Shown here: piece after piece, positions 58,896 to 64,000 of the stretch
How the letters are laid out: every line of letters starts with the position of its first letter
How positions within the stretch are numbered: the first letter of the stretch is position 1
Origin: Serinibacter arcticus
GTDB taxonomy: Bacteria; Actinomycetota; Actinomycetes; Actinomycetales; Beutenbergiaceae
Reading direction: 5' to 3'
NCBI RefSeq assembly: GCF_004786095.1
Contig: NZ_RHPJ01000003.1
Coordinates: forward strand, 434,001-498,000
Length of the DNA stretch: 64,000 bases
Notes under the pieces: model-generated
Seen by the model: only the letters and a program-made list of their open reading frames with translations
Told to the model about the DNA's origin: nothing
Databases searched by the model: none
Position numbers and translations under genes: made by a program

Positions 58896-59825
58896 GTGGG
58901 TGCAGACCGGGCAGGGAGCGACGTCGCCGTCGTCCGCCGACCGGACGCCTCCATGACCCTCCTGCGCGAGGTGACCGAGACCCCGCTCGACCCGGCGTAC
59001 GCCGATGCCGCGCGACGCCGTCGTCAGGGACACGTCCGCGGCCGTGCCCGCCGCGCGGAACGCGTGGGTACCGCGGTCGTGGCGCTGCTTCTCGGCGTCG
59101 GCCTCACGACCGCGATCACGACGCTGCGCGAGCCGACCGACGTGCGCGACCGCGCCCGTGAGCTGCTCGTCAGCCAGGTCACGGAGCGCACCACGCTGCA
59201 GAACACGCTGACCGAGGACAACGCCGCGCTCGCCGGGGAGATCACCACGCTGTCGGCGTCGGCGCTGAGCACGAGCGATCCCGCCCTGGTCGCGCAGCTC
59301 GAGGTGCTCGGCATCGTCTCGGGCGTGACGCCCGTCGAGGGGGACGCGTTCGCCCTCACGCTGACCGACTCCCAGCAGGCGACCGAGGACCCGGGCGCCT
59401 ACCCCGAGGAGCGGGTCCAGGCGATCGACCTCCAGATCGTCGTGAACGCGCTGTGGGCCGGGGGAGCGGAGGCCATCAGCGTCAACGGCACGCGCGTCAG
59501 CGGCTCCGGCGCCATCCGCGGCGCCGGTTCGGCGATCCTCGTCGACCTCGTGCCCGTGACCTCGCCCTACGAGATCGCGGCGATCGGCGACGTCGACGCG
59601 ATCCGACGCTCGGTCACCTCCTCGACGGCGGCCTCCCACCTGTCGCTGCTCCGCGACCGCTACCGCATCGGCGTGACGAGCGGGACGCGCGAGGACACCG
59701 TGATGCCCGGCGCGCGCACGACGACGCCGCGGTTCGCCGTCCCCGTCGGTTCGGGGGAGACTGACGGCCAGGACGGCCCGTCCGACGTCGATGCCCCGGG
59801 CGGGGCGGGAGGTGAGCTGCAGTGA
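58896..59825 (+). CDS. DUF881 family protein (Rv1823-like)
   Basis: A 309-residue membrane-anchored protein: cytoplasmic basic region, one membrane segment (VGTAVVALLLGVGLTTAITTL, about 57-77), a coiled-coil stretch (SQVTERTTLQNTLTEDNAALAGEITTLSASAL) and the DUF881 domain (GVTPVEGDAFALTLTDS, LQIVVNALWAGGAEAISVNGTRVSGSGAIRGAGSAILVD). It opens a block syntenic with M. tuberculosis Rv1823-Rv1825. GTGA overlap with the next gene. Function unknown; likely cell-envelope or division-linked. Confidence 0.9.
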   Translation: MGADRAGSDVAVVRRPDASMTLLREVTETPLDPAYADAARRRRQGHVRGRARRAERVGTAVVALLLGVGLTTAITTLREPTDVRDRARELLVSQVTERTTLQNTLTEDNAALAGEITTLSASALSTSDPALVAQLEVLGIVSGVTPVEGDAFALTLTDSQQATEDPGAYPEERVQAIDLQIVVNALWAGGAEAISVNGTRVSGSGAIRGAGSAILVDLVPVTSPYEIAAIGDVDAIRRSVTSSTAASHLSLLRDRYRIGVTSGTREDTVMPGARTTTPRFAVPVGSGETDGQDGPSDVDAPGGAGGELQ

Positions 59826-60154
59826 TCGCGGTCATCGGTCTCGTGCTGGGGATCCTCGTGGGTCTGGTGTTCTCACCCGACGTGCCGCCGGCGTTCCAGC
59901 CCTACCTGCCCATCGCCGTCGTGGCGGCGCTCGACGCCCTGTTCGGCGGCGTCCGCGCACAGCTCGAGGGCGTCTTCAACGACCGGGTGTTCATCACCTC
60001 GTTCCTCTCGAACGTCGTGGTCGCGGCGCTGCTCGTGTTCCTCGGCGACCAGCTGGGCGTCGGTTCGCAGCTGAGCACCGCCGTCGTGGTCGTGCTCGGC
60101 ATCCGCATCTTCTCCAACGCCGCCTCGATCCGACGCGCGATCTTCAAGGCGTGA
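59822..60154 (+). CDS. Small basic membrane protein, DUF1290 (Sbp-like, Rv1824)
   Basis: A 110-residue membrane protein with three hydrophobic segments (VIGLVLGILVGLVF, LPIAVVAALDALFGGV, FLSNVVVAALLVFLGDQLGVG...VVVVLGIRIFSNAASIRRAIF). It matches the DUF1290/Sbp family encoded near division genes in Gram-positive bacteria. GTG start overlaps the preceding stop and its own stop overlaps the next GTG by 4 bp. Confidence 0.92.
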   Translation: MIAVIGLVLGILVGLVFSPDVPPAFQPYLPIAVVAALDALFGGVRAQLEGVFNDRVFITSFLSNVVVAALLVFLGDQLGVGSQLSTAVVVVLGIRIFSNAASIRRAIFKA

Positions 60155-60978
60155 CCGTGGACGAGAAGACGGGCCCGGCGGGCGACGACGACGCCGCCGC
60201 TGGACGCGAGGGCGAGAAGCACCACCACCACCGCCACGCCTCCGGTGCACCATCCACGCCGCGATCGGGAGCGGGCAGCGGCGCGCGCAACAAGGGCTGG
60301 GGCACCCGCTCGCACCTGCTCGTCGCGCTGCTGTGCGCCCTGCTCGGGTTCGCCATCGTGGTCCAGGTCCGGCAGACCCGCAGCGACGAGTTCGCGCTCC
60401 TGCGCCAGGACGACCTGGTCCGGCTGCTCGACGAGATCACGATCCGCAACGACCAGCTCGAGTCCGAGCAGGCCCAGCTCACGCTCGACCGCAACGACCT
60501 GCGCTCCGGCGCCGACGCCCAGGCGGTCGCGGAGCGCAACGCCGAGGTCCAGGGGATCCTGGCCGGCACCGTCCCGGTCGAGGGGCCGGGCGTCGACCTG
60601 CTCGTGCGCGAGCAGGGCCGCGTCGTGCCTGCCTCGGCGTGGGTCAACCTCGTCGAGGAGCTGCGCAACGCCGGTGCCGAGGCGATCGAGATCGACGGCG
60701 TGCGCGTGGGCGCCTCGACGTGGTTCTCCGACGTCGACGGCGGTGTCGTGGTCGACGGCGTCGCCCTGACCAGCCCCGTCACCGTGCTGGCGATCGGCGA
60801 CCCCCAGACGATCGACGTCGCCCTCCAGATCCCGGGTGGTGCGCTCGCCACGCTGCGCACCAACGACGCGCTGACCACGCTCGACAGCCGCGAGCGGGTC
60901 GAGATCCTCGCCGTGCGCGACCTGACGCCCCCCAGGGAGGCCTCGCCCGCCCCCGAGGACGCCGCGAGCTCGGGGTAG
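60151..60978 (+). CDS. DUF881 family protein (Rv1825-like)
   Basis: A 275-residue paralogue of the 58896 gene: long charged, His-rich cytoplasmic N-terminus (EKHHHHRHASG), membrane segment LLVALLCALLGFAIVVQV (about 55-72), coiled coil (LLDEITIRNDQLESEQAQLTLDRNDL) and DUF881 domain with VPVEGPGVDLLV, NLVEELRNAGAEAIEIDGVRVGASTWF and ILAIGDP-like strand. GTG at 60151 (GTGA overlap) or 60157 may be the start. Confidence 0.9.
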   Translation: MTVDEKTGPAGDDDAAAGREGEKHHHHRHASGAPSTPRSGAGSGARNKGWGTRSHLLVALLCALLGFAIVVQVRQTRSDEFALLRQDDLVRLLDEITIRNDQLESEQAQLTLDRNDLRSGADAQAVAERNAEVQGILAGTVPVEGPGVDLLVREQGRVVPASAWVNLVEELRNAGAEAIEIDGVRVGASTWFSDVDGGVVVDGVALTSPVTVLAIGDPQTIDVALQIPGGALATLRTNDALTTLDSRERVEILAVRDLTPPREASPAPEDAASSG

Positions 60979-61048
60979 TTCGCGATAGGCTTGAGGCCAG
61001 CCCGCCAGCGGGTCGACGGACTGTCAGGAACGCCGAAGGGGTCACCGC

Positions 61049-61525
61049 ATGACTGAGAACGACGAGACTCCCGTGGAGCACACCCTGGCCCCGGACGGTC
61101 CCACCACCGCGCACCTCGAGGCGATCCGCGACGGCGACGCCCTGCCGCAGGCCGGCGGAGGCTCGGGTGCCCCGGTCCAGGCCGCGGCCGCGATCGACGC
61201 CCTCCCGCCGGACAGCGCGCTGCTCGTCGTGCAGCACGGCCCGAACACGGGCGCCAGGTTCCTGCTCGACGCCGACGTCACGTCCGTCGGCCGCGACACC
61301 CGGTCCGAGATCTTCCTCGACGACGTCACCGTCTCCCGCAAGCACGCGGAGTTCCGTCGCGTCGCCGACGGGTTCGAGGTGCGTGACGTCGGATCGCTCA
61401 ACGGCACCTACGTCAACCGCGAGCGCATCGAGGGCGGTGCGCTCCGCAGCGGCGACGAGGTCCAGATAGGCAAGTTCCGCCTGACGTTCCACCCGAGCCC
61501 CCACCGGGCAGCGGAGGCCTCGTGA
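61049..61525 (+). CDS. garA: FHA-domain protein GarA/OdhI-like
   Basis: A 158-residue protein with an N-terminal tail of about 60 residues and a C-terminal FHA domain: ALLVVQHGPNTGARFLLDADVTSVGRDTRSEIFLDDVTVSRKHAEFRR and GSLNGTYVNRERIEGGALRSGDEVQIGKFRLTF, with the phosphothreonine-binding Arg, Ser and Asn. In relatives the unphosphorylated protein inhibits 2-oxoglutarate dehydrogenase and is controlled by Pkn kinases at an ETTS-type site. That motif is not evident in this tail (VEHTLAPDGPTTAH), so control may differ. Its position next to ftsR supports the assignment. Confidence 0.9.
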   Translation: MTENDETPVEHTLAPDGPTTAHLEAIRDGDALPQAGGGSGAPVQAAAAIDALPPDSALLVVQHGPNTGARFLLDADVTSVGRDTRSEIFLDDVTVSRKHAEFRRVADGFEVRDVGSLNGTYVNRERIEGGALRSGDEVQIGKFRLTFHPSPHRAAEAS

Positions 61526-62307
61526 GCCCCGCTCCGCGCGGGCTCGATCCGCGCGGGCGGAGCGGTGCCACGCCGGAGCAGGAGCCCGCTCCCACCCTGA
61601 CCTCGCTCGCGCACGACCCGTGGCCGCGCGGTGCGTCGCGCAAGGCGACGATGAACATCGGCGCAGTGCTCGCCGTTCTCAAGCGCGAGTTCCCGGCTGT
61701 CAGCCACTCCAAGATCCGCTTCCTCGAGGAGCAGGGGCTCGTGACGCCGCAGCGCACGCCGGCCGGCTACCGCGTCTTCTGCGAGGCCGACCTCGAGCGT
61801 CTGCGCTACGCGCTCGCCGCCCAGCGCGACTCCTTCCTCCCGCTCCGGGTCATCCGCGAGCGGCTCGCCGCCCTGGACGCCGGGCTCGACGACGACACGC
61901 CCCTGCCCACCCAGCCGGCCGCCGCCGGTGGCGGCAGGATGCTCGCCGCCGAGCTCGCGACCCTCGCCGGCACGACGCCGGAGCAGGTGCTCGAGCTCGA
62001 CAAGGCCGGGCTGATCTCGACCGACGGCGGTGGTCGCTACCCGGCCTCGAGCCTGACGGTGGTCCAGCTGGCCGGCGAGCTCGCCGTGCACGGCCTCGAC
62101 ACGCGGCACCTGCGCCTCATGCGCAGCGCCGCGGACCGCCAGGTCGACGTCGTCGCGCAGCTCACCTCACCGCTGCGGGGCCGCCCCAACACCCCGCAGG
62201 ACGTGCGGTCGCGCGAGCGTGCCGTCCAGGCCGGGAACGAGCTGTCCACCCTGCTCTCGCGGCTGCACGGCGCGCTGGTGACGTCCGGGGTCGAACGGCT
62301 CTTCTGA
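61522..62307 (+). CDS. ftsR: MerR-family regulator FtsR
   Basis: A 261-residue MerR-type regulator: after a 45-residue leader, MNIGAVLAVLKREFPAVSHSKIRFLEEQGLVTPQRTPAGYRVFCEADLERLRYAL is the DNA-binding domain, and a longer C-terminal part follows (TPEQVLELDKAGLIS...DTRHLRLMRSAADRQVDVVAQLTSPLRGRPN). In Corynebacterium FtsR activates ftsZ, and the orthologue is Rv1828. GTG at 61522 overlaps the garA stop. Confidence 0.92.
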   Translation: MSPAPRGLDPRGRSGATPEQEPAPTLTSLAHDPWPRGASRKATMNIGAVLAVLKREFPAVSHSKIRFLEEQGLVTPQRTPAGYRVFCEADLERLRYALAAQRDSFLPLRVIRERLAALDAGLDDDTPLPTQPAAAGGGRMLAAELATLAGTTPEQVLELDKAGLISTDGGGRYPASSLTVVQLAGELAVHGLDTRHLRLMRSAADRQVDVVAQLTSPLRGRPNTPQDVRSRERAVQAGNELSTLLSRLHGALVTSGVERLF

Positions 62308-62885
62308 TGCACCGGATGACCGTCCGCAGCGTTCGGGTCCACGTCCCGCTCGGCGAGGTCGTCCTGATGCTCGAGGCCGACGGTCTCGACATGGTCCTCC
62401 CGGTGACGATCGGACCGCGCGAGGGCGCGGCGATCGCGTCGGTCCTCGCGGGCATCGTGCCTCCGCGGCCCCTCACGCACGACCTGCTCCTCGACCTCCT
62501 GCGGGCCGCGGGCGCCGAGGTCGTCCGCGTGGAGATCGTCGCGCTGCGGGCCGGGGTCTTCTACGCGGAGATCGTGCTCGACGACGGCGCCCGCGTCGAC
62601 GCCCGCACCTCCGATGCCGTGGCCGTCGCACTGCGGGCCGGCGTCCCCGTGCTGTGCGACCCCGACGTGCTCGAGAGCGCCGGCGAGCTCGACACGGGTG
62701 AGCCCGACGAGGACGACGCCGGCTCGGGCGCCACCGTGGGCGGCCTCGGCGGCACGGGCGCGTCCGGCACGCCGGGGGAGGGGTCGGGTCCGGCCCCGCG
62801 CGCGGCGCGCGAGAGCGAGCTCGCCCAGTTCCGCGCGTTCCTCGAGAGCGTCGAGCCGGAGGACTTCGAGGACACCGAGTCCTGA
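62307..62885 (+). CDS. Bifunctional nuclease (BFN) domain protein (Rv1829-like)
   Basis: A 192-residue protein whose first 130 residues are the BFN/DUF151 domain (VHVPLGEVVLMLEADGLDMVLPVTIGPREGAAIASVLAGIVPPRPLTHDLLLDLLRAAGAEVVRVEIVALRAGVFYAEIVL-type pattern, DARTSDAVAVALRAGVPVLCDPDVLE). A Gly/Glu-rich C-terminal tail follows. Start TGATG overlaps the ftsR stop by 1 bp. Orthologue position equals Rv1829. Biochemical role unproven in bacteria. Confidence 0.9.
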   Translation: MHRMTVRSVRVHVPLGEVVLMLEADGLDMVLPVTIGPREGAAIASVLAGIVPPRPLTHDLLLDLLRAAGAEVVRVEIVALRAGVFYAEIVLDDGARVDARTSDAVAVALRAGVPVLCDPDVLESAGELDTGEPDEDDAGSGATVGGLGGTGASGTPGEGSGPAPRAARESELAQFRAFLESVEPEDFEDTES

Positions 62886-63091
62886 CCCTCGCTTGACCCT
62901 GGAACGCCGTTCCTTGACCTTCAAGTCGAGGTCGAGACTCGCCGTCGAGATCCGACTCGGCGTGTCGCGGCGAGGTGCGTTGACGCACCCCCGGTCGCTG
63001 CCTAGGTTGACACGTGGAAGCTCGTCCGCCAGGCGCGGGGAGCGCTACGATGAGGAAGTTGTCACGGTCCTGTGGCCGGGAGGAGATGCGG

Positions 63092-63676
63092 GTGTCCAGC
63101 AGCGAGGCAGGTGCGGCCCCGGCCACCCACCAGATCAGTCAGGGTCTCCTCTTCGGTGAGGAGCTCCCCGATCTCGACCAGAACACCGGCTACCGCGGTC
63201 TCACCGCGTGCCGTGCGGCCGGCATCACCTACCGCCAGCTGGACTACTGGGCGCGGACCGGGCTCGTGGAGCCCAGCGTCCGCCCCGCGACGGGGTCCGG
63301 CACCCAGCGCCTCTACTCCTTCCGTGACGTCCTCGTCCTCAAGGTCGTCAAGCGTCTGCTCGACACGGGTGTCTCGCTGCAGCAGATCCGCCAGGCCGTG
63401 GAGCACCTGCGCGAGCGCGGTGTCGAGGACCTGGCCCGCATCACGCTGATGAGCGACGGCGCGTCCGTCTACGAGTGCACCTCCGCCGACGAGGTCTTCG
63501 ACCTCGTTCAGGGCGGCCAGGGCGTCTTCGGGATCGCGGTCGGCCGTGTCTGGCGCGAGGTCGAGGCCACCATCGCGACGTTCCCGGTCGAGTCGACCGA
63601 GGAGGCCGCCCCCGCCGCCCCGCACCCCAGCGACGAGCTGGCCCGGCGTCGCGCGGCCAAGGCCGAAGCGGTCTGA
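63092..63676 (+). CDS. MerR-family regulator (Rv1830/McdR-like)
   Basis: A 194-residue MerR-type protein: GLLFGEELPDLDQNTGYRGLTACRAAGITYRQLDYWARTGLVEPSVRPATGSGTQRLYSFRDVLVLKVVKRLLDTGVSLQQIR contains the winged helix, and a sensor-like domain GASVYECTSADEVFDLVQGGQGVFGIAVG follows. It corresponds to Rv1830, linked to division and growth resumption in mycobacteria. GTG at 63092 has a GGAGGAG at proper spacing; the ATG at 63086 touches that RBS and is less likely. Confidence 0.9.
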   Translation: MSSSEAGAAPATHQISQGLLFGEELPDLDQNTGYRGLTACRAAGITYRQLDYWARTGLVEPSVRPATGSGTQRLYSFRDVLVLKVVKRLLDTGVSLQQIRQAVEHLRERGVEDLARITLMSDGASVYECTSADEVFDLVQGGQGVFGIAVGRVWREVEATIATFPVESTEEAAPAAPHPSDELARRRAAKAEAV

Positions 63677-63698
63677 CCGCAGCGCCCACGAGATCCAC

Positions 63699-63733
63699 GA
63701 ACGGCCCGTCACCTCGGAGGTGGCGGGCCGTTC
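63699..63733. terminator. Strong stem-loop after the McdR-like gene
   Basis: A 17-bp stem (GAACGGCCCGTCACCTC pairing with GAGGTGGCGGGCCGTTC, one G-T wobble) has almost no loop and lies 23 bp after the stop codon. It is placed between convergent genes and may work in both directions. Confidence 0.85.
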
Positions 63734-63734
63734 G

Positions 63735-63795
63735 GCGTTCCGGGTGGTCGGCGTTCCGGGTGGTCGGTGTTCTGGGTGGTCGGTGTTTCGGGTAG
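63735..63795. repeat. 16-bp tandem repeat
   Basis: Nearly four copies of gcgttccgggtggtcg (63735, 63751, 63767, partial 63783) follow the terminator directly, with C-to-T changes increasing to the right. No coding frame is implied. Confidence 0.8.
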
Positions 63796-63834
63796 CCGAC
63801 GAGGCAGGGACCGCGGGGGAGAAGGTCCGTGGCG

Positions 63835-64000
63835 TCAGCCGTGGGTGAGGCGCGCGAGGGTGCGCAGGTTCCGCGTCGTGGTCAGCGACGTGCGGGAGAG
63901 CCTCTCGACGGCCTTCGACACCGGCGTGCTGAGGCTCGAACCGCGGGGGCACCACCAGTACAGGACGCCGACACCCGCGGCCACGGCCTCGTCGACCTCC
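63835..64000 (-). CDS. C-terminal end of an unidentified protein, cut by the window edge
   Basis: The minus strand is open from the right edge to TGA at 63835, encoding 54 residues (EVDEAVAAGVGVLYWWCP... then SKAVERLSRTSLTTTRNLRTLARLTHG). Codon pattern is typical of the genome. Too little is present to name a family. Confidence 0.5.
   Translation of the reverse strand, partial: EVDEAVAAGVGVLYWWCPRGSSLSTPVSKAVERLSRTSLTTTRNLRTLARLTHG

Noticed and set aside
63007-63051. TTGACA and TACGAT as a promoter pair upstream of the McdR-like gene
   Set aside because: The spacing is about 33 bp, too long for one promoter; either element alone is weak evidence.

Overview
The window is very G+C-rich DNA with dense genes, many GTG starts and 4-bp ATGA/GTGA gene overlaps. 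It comes from an actinobacterium, most likely Micrococcales (Cellulomonadaceae/Promicromonosporaceae-like). Supporting markers are the coproporphyrin-type heme operon and the DUF881-Sbp-DUF881-GarA-FtsR-BFN-MerR block syntenic with Mycobacterium Rv1823-Rv1830. No rRNA, tRNA, IS transposase, CRISPR array or phage gene was recognised.

Layout. 1-4.9 kb: edge lipoprotein, small membrane protein, divergent LysR/class V aminotransferase pair, SGNH hydrolase-TetR operon. 5-9.3 kb: a secreted Endo H-type GH18 endo-beta-N-acetylglucosaminidase and a GH92 alpha-mannosidase, each behind the same LacI-type operator. 9.35-23.5 kb: an accessory island of small, mostly unknown genes on both strands (lipoproteins, membrane proteins, barstar-like and possible Imm26-like proteins, methyltransferase, DUF2071, GNAT, NUDIX, broken genes). 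It is punctuated by at least 14 clear and 2 degenerate copies of a ~25-bp palindrome (left arm GTCCGnAAACGA, right arm TCGTTTnCGGACG). 23.5-33.1 kb: alpha/beta hydrolase, LacI regulator with two more copies of the operator, sugar ABC transporter (binding protein and two permeases, no ATPase), GH5 (probable beta-mannosidase) and GH38 alpha-mannosidase.

33.2-36.7 kb: an unusual three-gene operon (J-domain/pseudokinase, vWA protein, PurA-like enzyme) behind a short inverted repeat, next to a NrtR-like Nudix regulator. 37-41 kb: DUF2200, alditol-oxidase-like flavoenzyme, thymidine kinase, DHFR-like protein, PH-domain membrane protein. 41-51 kb: hemA divergent from hemE-hemY-hemQ-hemH-hemC-hemD-hemB-hemL, a complete route from glutamyl-tRNA to heme by the coproporphyrin branch. 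51-58.9 kb: siderophore-interacting flavoprotein with a DtxR/IdeR-like box, methyltransferase, glycosyltransferase-GtrA fusion, phosphodiester glycosidase, RNase HI, UDP-glucose pyrophosphorylase, NUDIX protein, LLM flavin oxidoreductase. 58.9-63.7 kb: the conserved garA-ftsR block.

How the parts fit. Endo H would release high-mannose glycans outside the cell, the ABC system would import them, GH92 and GH38 would trim the alpha-mannoses, and GH5 would cut the core Man-beta-GlcNAc, all under one LacI repressor. This N-glycan locus is split in two by the palindrome-punctuated island. The island is the strongest candidate for an undescribed system: an integron-like but orientation-independent cassette array without a recombinase in view.
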